A DNA stretch of 64,000 nt, taken from the NCBI GenBank assembly GCA_025504975.1, contig JANUWI010000001.1:2976001-3040000 (forward strand). Direction: 5' to 3'. Under the pieces are notes generated by a model. It worked only from the letters and a program-made list of their open reading frames with translations. It searched no databases and had not been told where the DNA came from. The stretch's first letter is position 1; the number at the start of each line of letters is the position of its first letter. The DNA is from Plenodomus lindquistii (lineage: Eukaryota > Ascomycota > Dothideomycetes > Pleosporales > Leptosphaeriaceae). Positions 33,771 to 46,683 of the stretch are shown one piece after another. A program made the position numbers and the translations under genes.

Positions 33771-35781
33771 TAGCTCGGGGAACACCAACAACAACATGCA
33801 GCAAATCTCACAGCAGACCCATTCCCGATCAACCGTTCACAATCTCGTGTGACTCTGTCCAGCAGCCCAAGGGTCACACGGGGCGGCCCGAGCGAACGTC
33901 TAAATGGTGCAGGAAACCGTCTCTGAACGGCGATTGCGGGGAGGCTTTTCTCTCTCGGGGCGCACTGCAGATGATCCTAAACTTGGTGGGGGTTCAAGTC
34001 GGCGACACGCAGGGCTGGCTGTTCTCGTGCGGCTGCAGGACGCCTTGGGTTGCAACAAGAGCAATGATCGCCAAAGAGGATTGCTTGTTGAATGAAGATG
34101 AAGGTCAGTTCTCACGGTCGCCGACACTAGGAACGCCGGGAAGCGATGCGATGCTAGAGTTGGGATGACCGTGGATTACTAATGCGGCCAAGGCTGGTCA
34201 ATCACATGGTGTGGCGCTTGCTCTTTTGGGCTTGAGGTGGCTGAACACAACATCATCTGTTGTGTTGACAGCCTTCCACGCACGACGATCGTTTATCTGC
34301 GCCCGATGAGACACTGACAGCAGGTAGACCCGGAGGCACGGGCTGTGAATCATCTTGTACGGCTCGCCTACTGCTGACACCGGCCACGTGCACGAGGGCT
34401 CCTCTTACAGCGGTGATGCAAGCTTCCATCTGCAAGTCTGGCCGCAGTCGAGCAGCAGCCTTGGCGAGCGCGCAAAGGGCTCTCATTGTACTTGATTCGG
34501 CGTGGCTACCGAGCGGCATTGGCAGAGCTGATGGCAGCCCGTGCATTGCGGCGCCGCGGGACGTTGGAAAGCGAGCTGTCTGTTTTTCCCTCAACGCACG
34601 CACCTGCACGCACGCAACACAGCCTGCACACATAAGCAATTACCTACACTGGCTGGCTTCACCAACTGTGCGCTGGCAACGGAGCTGCTTTTTGTCAATA
34701 CCCGACTCAACGGTCCCGCTCCGCCTAGCCATGACATGCATCGGCTGTTGCTTTCGCGTGCCGCCGTCAAGATCGTCGTTGCACCACCCCGTGCCATGGC
34801 GTACAGAGCAAGTGGCAGGATTCTCGTATGATCGCCTGCTTGCTTGGGTCTTTTGCATGTCCCGAGTTGGACAAATGTACAACATGTTACCGTGATTGGT
34901 CCCAGATTCACACATGCTGCTGCTCAAACCCTACTGCTGGATGTCTCGTCTGGAGACTTGCTTGTGAAGGGAGGAGATTACTACTCTGAGTTGCGCCTGC
35001 AGTGGTTTCAAAGTGAGCCCGTTGGCCACTTTGATGCTTGTACACTGCGCCTTGTCATGTCTGCTCCGAGTCACCGAATCACAGGGTCAAGAGAGATGCG
35101 GACAGATGATAGTAAAATTGAAAGTATCGAGGGATTTTTTACATAGCTGGGCCTGAAAGCCGCGTGGTATCTTCGCGAACGCCTGTAACCAAAAATGCCC
35201 AGGGTTTTCAACACTTCTGGTAAACTACTAGTCGAACATATATCTGCAGTGGTCGAGCCAGATATGTGACGGGTATGTATAGCTCCTTGCCAGACGCCAA
35301 TGAAAACAACAAAGTGATGAACCGCCCTGGAAGGCGGCTGCTTGCAAGGAACGCCACCGCTCGGGCATAAAAGCCCTTCCCAAGTGCCAGAATGCGACTG
35401 ATAATGTTGTAAGACATCCGAGAAAATGAAGGCGTGGTATATGGTTTGGCTAGCGACAACATGAAGAATGCGCATGTGTCTCTGGCCGGGATGTAGAAAA
35501 CGCGCTTATCGCGAATTCGAGGAGAGATCGAGCCTGCAGGCCTCTGATAAGACGAGCACGTTTTTGGCAAAGTGAACCCTGTAAATGCAAACAAGATCCT
35601 GCGCCAGTACCCTAGTGAATAAACATAACTCCGGTCTCGGGCTCGTCAACATCCCAAGGGGACGTCTGATGTGTAGATATTCGATCAGTGTATGTTGATC
35701 GTAGTGTGCGTCGGCCTGGGTAAAAGCTACACCCAGCTGAAGGCCACGCACGAAGGCGGGCTTAGCCAGGCGAATGCCATG
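33771..35781. other. 2-kb intergenic region, no gene seen
   Basis: This would hold the promoter of GSH1 and the 3' flank of the GATA-factor gene. Several 60-160-codon frames overlap in both strands with no motif, splice pattern or repeat that supports them. Confidence 0.5.
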
Positions 35782-37562
35782 CTACATCGACGGTGATCCT
35801 TGATCTAGTGATTTGGGTCGCAGATTAGAACTGGTCATGGCTTGCTTGCCGCCCATCTTGCGGGTTAGCTTGGCGTAGTCTGCACGTCTTGGTTAGTGTC
35901 TATCAACGGATGTTGATGCAACCGGGACTTACGCAGACCGCATGCATTGCATAGTGTTCTTGCACCGTCAGGACCTCTTCTCCATTCTGGGGTTTCTGCT
36001 CTGTTACAGCTATGGCACCGGCCAGGAGGAGCAGCTCTCTATGTACAGTGTTAATTGGGACATATGCCTTAGGAGAATGAGCGACTTACGCCTCGTTTTC
36101 TAGTCTTGCTATCGCCATTGGCAAAACCTCCGCTAGCCTTGCTATCATCACCGTAATTGCTTGCACTGTCAGGGTCGTACCCATTCATTGAACGATAACG
36201 ATGATCTGGTGGTGGTTCGACAATGGATGCTTGGTGGTGGTTGAAGACAACATCTCGCATACGCTGAAGGGACATCTGGATTCTCTCGCCCTGCTTCAGC
36301 ATTTCGTCCACCTCTTCGAGCCTCGGCATCGACTGCGGTGTCATGCCGATGCGTTGATTTTCATGTGCACGTTGTCGGTACGCCTTGGAGAATTCTGCGA
36401 TATGTCCCGAACCGTCGGCCATCTGAAAATGTTAGTCGAAAGCTTACTAGGCTTCATTATCAATGTGCTTACCTCGTTGAGAGAGGCTTCCAGATCGAAA
36501 CTTTCCAGGTGACGTTTGACAGATTCCCCATATGGAGCTAAGCTTGAGCGATTGATTTTCTTCTCTTCAAGATGAGCCATCTCTGAGTGCGTGTCTCTCC
36601 ACGGCGAAGGTGGGTACCGAGGTGGGGCAGAGTATGTTGAAGCTGATGGGGGATAAGCAGAGTTGGGTGCAGTCGCCGATGAATTCGAGTGAGGGTAATT
36701 GGGGGGATACTGAGAGTAAGGGTAGTGGTGGATCATGGAGGTCGTTGGCTGGGATACGGCACTTTCATAATGTGCGACGGGGGGAGGGTAAGACGAGTAC
36801 GGGGCCTTGGGGCGGGCAGCACTAGGTGGCGGCGATTGTGTGGTTTTGATTGGATGAAGCGTTGGTAGCTTTGAACTATGCTGAGGCGCAGTGTAGGCTT
36901 GTCGTGGGTCCGAGAACGGCGGACGAGGAAGAGGCTCGTTTTGTGGCTGTGAGGGCGGTGGTGGGGGTACCTGAGACGCGGCTGATCCGAGAAATGGACT
37001 TCGAGGGTGGGAAAAGGGATTGGACGGTCCTTGGCTGGCATGGAGATCTGGAGCAAAGTGTCGTGGCCGTTGGTCTGCAGGTGAAGCTGCCACGGCGGGT
37101 GGGAGATAGTGCTGAGGCGTCGACACGAGAGAGGAGGGCGGGGGGACCGTTGAAGGATATGAAAGCGGCTGCTCTGATCCCAGAGCCTCGTGTATCGATG
37201 GCAACGACTGGCGAGCCGTGGGCCGTTGGGACTCTTTCTCATCTCCAGATGTTCGTCGCGACTCAGGCGGGGAGAGCAAGCCAACAAGCGAACCGGGTAC
37301 TGAGCTGGCGGGCGGCGGTTGGTGATTGCTGTGCACATGCGGAAGACCAGAATAAGGATGCAGCGGACTGGGCATGGTAGTGGCAGCTGCATGCTGCTTA
37401 CGCTTGTACTCGATTTCTTCCCGCTTGACTCTCTCAGAGTCGATGTGGTTGATTGAGGGGAGCCCAATACTGCAGCGGGCAGTCAGTACGCATTGAAGCG
37501 AAGGCGGGATAGCTAGGACAAACAACATACCTGTGCCGGGGGTTGGCGTCTGTTGATTCCAT
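35782..37562 (-). CDS. nsdD: GATA zinc-finger transcription factor, NsdD/SUB-1 type
   Basis: Nuclear transcription factor; NsdD in Aspergillus activates sexual development and represses conidiation, and SUB-1 in Neurospora acts in fruiting-body formation. Complement of join(35782..35879, 35933..36038, 36090..36422, 36473..37469, 37531..37562), 521 residues. The N-terminal 330 residues are Pro/Ser/His/Tyr-rich and disordered. A short helical region follows (MADGSGHIAEFSKAYRQRAH, MPRLEEVDEMLKQGERIQMS). The single finger is at the C-terminus: CHSCNRAETPEWRRGPDGA, then RTLCNACGLHYAKLTRKMGG, giving C-x2-C ... C-x2-C with TPEWRRGP, as in the NsdD subclass. The finger is split by an intron before its last histidine-tyrosine. 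The first exon is only 11 codons. Confidence 0.92.
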
Positions 37563-40500
37563 GGCGGCGAGAAGTGTACAAGCAGACTCTCACGCCGTGC
37601 TTGTTGTTGTGCCTATGGCCACGCGAGTCTGCTCTGCTCTGGGGGTGCCAGAGAATTACTGTGGCGATGCAATGGCGGCGGGAGGCGGATCCAGGCTGCT
37701 CAATGTGCCTTCCCGCACAGATTGGTCTGACGCGAAGTACGAGGTCGTCCCGGCCTTCCCAAGCGCAGCCAAACAATCTCTCTCACTCTCCCCAAAGATG
37801 GCGGGCACGTTTACTTTTGTCCCAATGACAACCCACCAACAATCAACCACGATCAAAACACAGGTGGTTGGACCAACAATGCGAGCGAATGTACAGGTCA
37901 ACAGTTGCGGGGCGTCCAAGTCGCGGTCATTCCTTGTTGTGCCGGTGGTGTGGCTGACGTAGTGTCGTAGGCTGCTGGCCGTGAGGGGTCGCTAAGGTCG
38001 AAACACTCAATGGGGGACTGCCGGATCCTTCTCTTGCAAAGTGTGTTCTTTGATACCTTGGGGCGCTGGCGTGTGCGGGACAATGTGTGAGAGGGTTCGA
38101 CAGGTGTAACCCGGGCAGAGGAGCGGCGGCGAGGGTGGCCAGTCCCGTGATCTGATTACAAGCTGCGCGGATCACAGCGCCTCTCTTTCGCCGGCAGACA
38201 TGGTGTGAGAGGAGACGAGTGCCAGCAATAGCGGGCCAAGGCAGATGCGATCGGAGATGAACCGCCCCGGCAACGAGTAGTCGCTCAGTGTGACGAGCTT
38301 CTGCAGTGAGGGTGCAAGGATGGGCAAAGACGGCAAGGATGTGATGGATACGGCACGACTGTTTGCCCCAGCACGCATCTGGGCAGCGAGCACTGGCGAC
38401 GGGGATGCTCAGAGATGCCACGCTGCATGACGGACTAGTCTCCGCCGGCCAATCCACGCGGCTACGAATCGTTCTGCCTGTTCGATCCGCAGCCGTTAAG
38501 ACCAGGGATTTGCATCGTGACGGCCATCCGTGCAAATGGCCGCGCCACGGACACGAGGTGAGATGCGCCCATGCCCAAACAGGAACAGCCCGGAGCTATG
38601 GAACAAATTATCGTTGTGGCATGCAATCGAGATGCAACCGAACTCCATCATGCAACGACCCCGGCCTTAGCCACGCCCATCTGTCGCTGGCCCACTTGCT
38701 AAACACCGCCAATTGTCTGCCATTCACCAAACCTCGACGCCACATCGGGACGTGGTGGTGCATCTTGCAAAGGGCACGTCCCTGGCACCAGGCATGCATT
38801 GGCTTCGGCTTCGTTGGGCACCAACTGCACCCACTTTGAACACCTAGCTTCGCTGCAGCGGCTGGTAATGCTCGACGGCATCTCGGGAATCTCCATCTCA
38901 TCAGGGGTGCTTGTATCTGAATCGGCGGCAGTATTAGGTATTAGTGCAGCGGAAACAGATGGCGAGCCAACCAAACAACGCAGAATCAGCTAGCCAAAGA
39001 ATCGTCTCGAGATCTCATCGGTCCGGTCACAAGGGCAACCTGTCCAGAGCTCCACTCAAGTGACTCAGCTGAGGTACCAAGGATGGATGGCACGCGAGCC
39101 AGCCCTTGCACGCTTGCCTCATCAGATCGCAGCCCCCTAAAACACGACGGCGATATGTATGTACCCTCGAGGTGCACACATCGGCGCCGTTGCGGCCGTC
39201 ATCACGACCATCCTCGCGCTCTTGAGTCTTGAGTCATGTCTAGCCGTGCAACGTCTCACCTCTCTGTCAATCACTCAGTTGGGCGACTCAGGCCACCTTT
39301 CGCCACTGTTCAGTCACGACTTTGCTTCGGCGTGTACCACCGCTCGGTTGCGTCAAGCGTCTAAAGCACCTCAATGCGTTACCCACCTACTGCACTGCTC
39401 ACCACCGTTTTACGCTCCCACACGTGTTTGTGCAACACATGGCGTTGCAGGATGCAAGAGAGATCTTGGTTGCACTCGCGTCCACTAAAAGGCCGTGTCT
39501 GTGACCGACTTGCGTAGCCTTTCGAATCCAGCGCGGGCGGTGGTAGGTGTAACCATGGCTCTCAAGCCGCGCTACAGCTCCCGTCTCCTTAGCTACACCT
39601 ATATGTGCGGGACGTTAATCGCCTTAGCAGGGTAAGCCTCGGACGTTTCACACTCGGATGCTTTGACTTGCCCTGCATCCTCGATATCATCGTGATCCTA
39701 AACTGCTAGAGTAGATGAGTACGCTGGCATTGGTGGTGTAGAGTACGCCCTTCCTACAACTGCTCGTCTGGAGAGTTTGGCTCACTGTCACTTTCATGCA
39801 CCAATGGCCTAAATTCTAGCAGTAAACCCTCAACATCCTTAGATGAACTCGAAGTACTCCACATACACCGCTTTCGGAACGATACTTCCGGCTCGTGAGG
39901 ACCCTGAATAAAAATCCATATGTAACACTTGCTTATTCAGGAAATCGCTGACGACCAGTGCGTGGCGATCGCATGCAGTTACAGAATCGCATTTATCCAT
40001 GTCGAGTCAAAACGTCAGTCATCCACTTGAGTGGGGGGTTGGAACTCGGAAGGATTATGGAACGTTGAACATGCACTGTACACCCTTTCGGGCAGGCAGT
40101 TCAGTGTTGGAAGCGTTTCGAAACAATCAAAGCTTCAAGTCTTGTCGCGGGGGTATTCATCGGCCAGATTAATATTGCGTCTCTGCTTCAAGCAGCTCCT
40201 CCACAATCAATCTCACGCCAAGCAATGAAACAGTCAGGTCGGAGCCCTTAGCAGTGAATTCTCACGCAGACTTCAGCGACTTACATCACCCGACGTATCT
40301 ACAACAAAATCAATCGGTTTGCCGTTCACTTGTACCTATCACAACGGTAAATCGGGCTGTTGATGGATGGTTCAAAATCATGCATGGACGATTTGACCTC
40401 AAGAATACATATTTTAGAGTCTCTCCACGCGCACTAGGGTGAGCAGGACACGAAGATGACCAGAAGTCTTCCGAGTCATCCGTGAAAACGGTCCATTATG

Positions 40501-43500
40501 CGCAAGATGTCTCCAGGGCGGGCAGAGATTTTCACGAGACGAACTCGAAGTAACTGCATGTTGAATAGGCGCGATACCTCATACTGCGGAGACACTCGGA
40601 GTGACCGAAGCTCGGCCTACTCTATATGACGATGCATCCAATCTGGACCTTGCCCATCTACATGTCACGAATTCTTAGCAGACTAGCGGTCAGCTACACA
40701 TTGGCAGTGACCTGGCGCAGGGCTACAAGCACCACAACCAGCATGTAATATTCTCGTACCAAATGTCGAAATCTCAGTGTACTGACGTCTGCAATACTAG
40801 GCAACGCTGCCATGTGGCCTGCCACTACCCGTCCTCCACACCAACATGCCCCACAATCACACAAGACGTGAACTGCTGGACCCACACCGGCGCCAAGATT
40901 CAACATTCTTACGCAGTGTTCTACAGTAATGCTCGCGGTGAGATCTCACTCTGTCTCCTGGCAACGTCAGGGCCACAGTCGACTTGGACGAGGACCATTT
41001 TGCAAAGTCAGGAGCTTGACTGATGAGAAGATCGTAGTGGCTGGGCCGCGATGAGATTGGTCAGCGGCATGTTGGTCCGATAATGACAAGACCGGATCTG
41101 AAAGGCCGCTCGCTGGTGGGCCGCGCGCCGGTACCACCGAGCGCACATCAGCGCAAGCAAATCTCGCTGGCTGTATTGCCGTTGTCTATCATGGATCAGG
41201 AGTTTTCCATCAGGCTCCGTAGGGTTCCGCTTGTGGAAATGTCGACACTCAGGCACCGTCAAGCCGCAATACCAAGACTATCCTTGCATTATCATCCCTG
41301 ACCAAATCAATCTGGGTTATCTCTTGATCGCTTCCGCTGATCGCGATCTTCCATCGAGCACATATCTGAGTCATCTGACAGTGTTCGCATGTTAATAGCG
41401 AGGATTAGCGAGCGGCAAGCACTCAGCCGCCGCGGCCGGCGGACCTGTCTCTTTGCTTTAGCGATGGGACGCCTTGCCCGCTTTGTTGGACTAAATTCCA
41501 ATAATACCTCGTACGACACATGAAGCCATCTCTTTGGCTCGTTTGGCTCTTTGCCACTTGTGTTTCAGGAAATGCGATTCTTGTATACCCTGGCGTCGGT
41601 TACCTTGTCGATCATCTCTCTATTTGGAAAAACTCATCGACCCACCCGCGACGAGATGCTGCGGGCATGCGCCGCGACGATAGACGTGTGGTGCACAGAC
41701 ACGTCGCAGGAAAATCAAAGAAGCCATTACCGAATAGCCTGGGGATTTTGCTGCCCCACGCGCTAAAGTGGCGTGTTGCTGTCTCTTTCGAGCGACACAC
41801 AGGACGAGTTTGTCAATCGGTATCTGAGCAACTCCTTTTTCGCCCTTGTCAACCTCATTCGGCCAGTCAATCTTGCAGAATCGAGATCCATGCCCCTGGT
41901 GCCACAATAACAGTCTATATGGCCGGCTTTATAGTTCCGGCTGCCCCACTCTCTCGTACGAAAAATGCTGCGACATGTGAAAGGCCACAAGATGCATCGC
42001 GAACATTACAAACATGAATGCGTGGCTCTGCAGATGCACCGATAGCACAGTCAATCATGTTGTAAACATCATGACAGTGTCTGCCACCCAACCTCATAGT
42101 GGTATGTGAGCCATGTTCACTCCTTGTTCGACGACGACATGGCGGCCGACACTTCTGCTCGGTTTATATGTATCACAACAACAAGAACATCATGATGACC
42201 GAGACCGAACTTTTGAGGAGTTTACTCTATGTAGCAGAGAAAGCGTCTCCTCGGCAGGTTTTTTCGCATGCACCACTGCGATTCTCTGTACACGACGCAC
42301 TGCTAACCCACACCGGCTCTGCCGGATCATGCTCTCTTACACTGTAAGCCCTCAGGAGAAGAATTACATTTCGAGTGCGTCTAAGCACCGCTTTACGCAA
42401 ATTGCAATGGCTAAGTGTCGATGGTCCGTTCTCCTACGATCTGCTTTGGTAACACCATTTCTTCATGGCGCATCAATCAATTGAACTATGAATACGTGCT
42501 TTCTTCCCTTCGGCTACACACCACTTTCTAAAACCTTTTCATTTGCAATCTCGTTTCCGTCTATCCTTTTCAGGAGACGTGTCGGTGCCCCTAGCGGCTA
42601 GCAATTTAGTGGAAAGATCCACACTACCTCCATCTTCTTGCTTGAGCACTTTCAATGCTTCAGTGTTGGGCAGGATCTCATCTCCAACGCAGACATCTTC
42701 AACCCTTCGTTTTATACCAGCACGTGACCAGCGACCTATCCATGGTGAAGATTTCAGCCAGGTGGCGAGGTCCAATGAACTTTGACCTGCAGATGTACTG
42801 TTACGTACACTCGAAGCATCAAGCCCTTTAACGGTGGCGACGACCGCTTCCGACACTAGCACCACAGCCTCGCCTCCCGATTCCCCGTATCAACAGCGTT
42901 GACGAAGACGGATGTGATTGTTCAGGAAATTCGTAACGTGTCGAACTGTCAACGGCTGGATGTATGCATGGTAATGGGCGACATGTCTCCCGCTCGAAAG
43001 TTACCGTCAGCCACCCGAGGTGAGGTGAAGTCTAATGCTTGCTCGTGCTCGCTTTGTGGATTTGCGGATATAAGCAGGATGCGAATGCGAGTGGGCGTGG
43101 CGTCTGCACACTGCAGCAAGTGAGATCGATTGCAAGGCAGCACGTGATGTTGGAGGGTAGTACCGCTAGCGAGGTTTCTTCGGTCGCGATACGAGGCGGG
43201 ATTCTCCTAGCCTGCATTTAGGAAATTCACGGCGTTATTAGGTTTCGATCTTGAAAATGCCATAGGGCAAAGCAACGAAACCAAGGTCAGCGCGTCGGAT
43301 GGTCAACCCAGGGAAGCGACATTACAACATCATTATCATACATCAGACAACAGCTTTGTGGATGGTAGGGCGTCAAGTAGAGCAGCAAGTCTGATTTTAC
43401 ATGCTGAGGCTATCGTCAAGTTGCTGCAAAATATACCCAACAGATACAAACGCTCTATACCATACTGAACCACAACAGCTGACGTCCAAGCCGCCACCTT

Positions 43501-45931
43501 TGACGGGGAACATACACATCGAGCCCGTGCTTTTACGCCATGAACAGCCTTCCCGATCGTCCTGTGAAATTGTCCATTTACTGAAACAGATTTACACCAG
43601 CCATACTACAAAGGTGCATTTCTACCGCCATTTACTTCTGCTTGTGGCGCATCGCAGTTCATCGATACTCAGGATAACCCTGCATGATTATGCAATGGTC
43701 CAGATGCTCTGCACACTTTTTGGCACGTGATCATCATTAAAGATCTGCGAGATTCGATGGCTGGCGGCTCTCCCGCTGGCGGGGAAAGAAGAAATGCAGA
43801 CCTGTCGATCGTACCCGGCACAGAGTGCGATCTGCGAGGAGCTTGTGCATCTAGTCTTGGCCTTGTCACTGGTATGGTGGTAGACCAAGGTTAATTATCA
43901 GGCCAGCACCATTGGGTGGGGGAGCCAGGTTTTCCCCTCCGGCTCTTGGATGTTCGGGAACCGTTGACATCCGTGGGCCGTAACCGAAAGAGGGTGGTGT
44001 GGCAGACCCTTTCTGGAAGTTCAGGTCCCATGGGCCGATTTACAGATTTTTTTTTCTGAAATGAGGGTTGAGGCTTGAGCTCTAATTTCATTCTAGGCAC
44101 CAAACAACCTGGGCAGGCACTTGTACGTTGCCGGGGCCAAAAATGCTAGTCTATCGATCAACAACCGTGGCGTCGTTGCTCCGCTCAACTTCTCATGATG
44201 GGGAAATGGTGATTGTCCTTTAAACTTCAGGTGTCTGTCTTACTTGACCGTTACGGTCACGGTCTTGATTTCCTTTACAACGTCGATTTGCTTTTACTTT
44301 TTTTGGACTTATTCTTTTAAGAGTACCTGTAAGGCTGTTAAGCTTTCTGCTAGGGATTTTCCACTGAATAGGAGCGTTACCAAAGTCGTGCTGTCGCTTT
44401 GTGTTACGCGCACCACGGTTGTTTAAGGTAAAGCTTCAGCAAAACTTGCACCGGCTCCAAGTAGCTGACTTGTGGATCGTTGACAAAACGAATAGTCTTT
44501 AACGTTTGAAGAAAAAATCAACAATTGCGCTTAACAATCCAGCACATAATCAGGTCACTAGCTACGTATAACAACACGAAGTATGCCAGCCAATAGCTGC
44601 CATGGCCAATGTGATTTCTTAGATGAACAGCACCATCACTTTATACATTGACTGGGTGGCAACGAGGTCCAAAAGGCTCTCCCACCCGTGGTCTGAGCAA
44701 AAGCCAACATTCACGTTTGCTATGATTTTTGCCTGCACTAGCAACCTCCGACGTGCTACGCTGACCGTCATCATAGCACCACTTCGACGTCATGTAGCGT
44801 GTGAGCTCGAACCGAGCTATCTTCCGATCGTCCTGGGAAGGCTTCTTCAGACACAAATTGCATGATGGGTCTTTGCACGACATGCGGTGCACAGTGGAAT
44901 GCAGTGTCAGTAGGCGGATTTGCAACAACGATATAATGCTCACGGCATGCTCGTGGTGATTGCTTGAGAGACGAGCGCGTGCGATATATATTATTCATAG
45001 TACTATCGCTTACTGCATACAAGGTAGAGGCAACGGTTGACTGGGTTTGGGCGTCACCATGCAGTACGTCCTCGTCCTCGTCCTGATGCTGATGCAGTCT
45101 TTGGTAATGAGGCTGGCCTAGAAGTGCAGCAAGAGTGGTAGCGCGGCTGTGCAGATGGATGGCAGACGTCAGCCAATGCGCGTCTAAGACGAGCAAGGAA
45201 AGGCCCACGAGCGGCGGGAGATGTGCAGAACGTGCAGCAGGATCCGATGCTGACAAGCGCAACCACAGTTTTGCGATTTGGCATGCTGTTTGAGCACTTT
45301 GGGATACGCCAGGCCAGCAGATGAAGCGAGTGTGAATCGTGATGCGGCCGGGGCGCGGGGGCGCGGAAGGGGCCACTGCGCGTGCACTTTGTCGAGATGG
45401 GGCTGCCACGGCGCCAATGCTGCCCGCCGCAGTCGTGATGGCTCGTCGCTCTCTATCCAACTGCACCCTCACTCTCGCTCGACAAGACAATCCTCTGCTG
45501 GCGTTGCACACACGCCTTCGCACACACGCACGCACACTCGCCATTGCACCGCCAGTCCCTCGAGACGCGCCCCCTTCAGCTTGCTGTGCGGCGTGCGGCG
45601 CCCCCCTGGTCAGATCCAGAGCAATCAGTCCACCATCGTACGATTCGGCGCAGCACCTCGCGCAGCACGCCTCTGGCCAGCTCGCAGCCGACGACGCAGC
45701 GCAGCCATCCCGGCGCCGAGTCTGCCTGTTGCGCTGCTGCATGGCATGATCGGATTGCGCACCGTAGAGTAGCAGCCTCTGGTAAGCCCATTCTGCCCGT
45801 CTGTTGCTTTCTTCGCTCTGCACTTTGTGTCCTGTGCCCCGTGTCCTGTCCTCTGAGCCCGCCCCCTCGCCTTCCTGCTGCTGCTGCGCTCCGCACCTGC
45901 GCCCGGCGCATCCACACGCTCCCTCCCCCCC
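37563..45931. other. 8.4-kb stretch without a convincing gene
   Basis: The ends are promoter regions (GATA factor on the left, SREBP on the right; the last 600 bp are C-rich). The interior has many overlapping frames of 60-165 codons. One, at 41520-42017 (plus), begins with a signal-peptide-like MKPSLWLVWLFATCVSGNA but loses protein character. A T-run lies at 44045-44056. I see no paired repeats, transposase, reverse transcriptase, tRNA or 5S rRNA. It may contain non-coding transcripts or decayed transposon sequence. Confidence 0.5.
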
Positions 45932-46648
45932 ATGGCTTCTGACGCCCATGGCAGCCCCGACGACGGGCTGGAGCTGGAGAGAATCGCCGTGCGTGTCTGC
46001 CCGGCAGCACTACATGGGCTTCTGTGCTCACCCAGCTAACGTTGCTCCCCGCAGGTCGGTCCGTACTGTGTCTTTGACGACTTCAGATTGCCTGCGAGCC
46101 CCCAGCCGCGCCTGCCGTCGATCCCAGCCGCAAGCTCCACCACCTCCTCCTCCGCTGCCGTCGCCGACCCCATCGACGACACGATGCTGTCCACCGAGTA
46201 TCCCTTTGCCAACATGCGCGCTCCTTGGCTCACCACTGCCGCCGACGACATGGCCCTGACCGCCCCGGCCGACGACATGGCCAACTGGAACGAGTGGATG
46301 CAGTACGACCCCGCTGCCGCCGCGTCTCAAAACCCCCAAGGTGTCGAGTCCAAGCCCGCCAATGCCCAGGGGCCCGCCGCCTACCTTGCACCCAACCAAC
46401 AACACTCGCCTCTCCTCCCCCGTCACCAGCACTCGCAGTCGATGCAACCACACAGCATCCCCACCACCACCGCCCCAATGTACCCAAACGCCAACGGCGT
46501 GCCCTTCACCTTCGGCCAGAACCCTGACATGTCGCCGGCCTTTGACTTTTCTGCCAACGCACTGAGCTCACCCCTCTCCACCGAACTCCAACAACAGAAT
46601 GGCTACTACTCGCCGCCCCTATGGCAGCAGCAGCAACACCAACAACAA

Positions 46649-46683
<35 letters not shown>

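Noticed and set aside
33980..34020. GGGGTTCAAGTCGGC resembling a tRNA T-arm
   Set aside because: No matching acceptor stem, D-arm or anticodon arm can be drawn around it.
35208..35594. 128-codon minus-strand frame at 35.2-35.6 kb
   Set aside because: It overlaps other frames of similar length in both strands, with no domain, repeat or promoter support.
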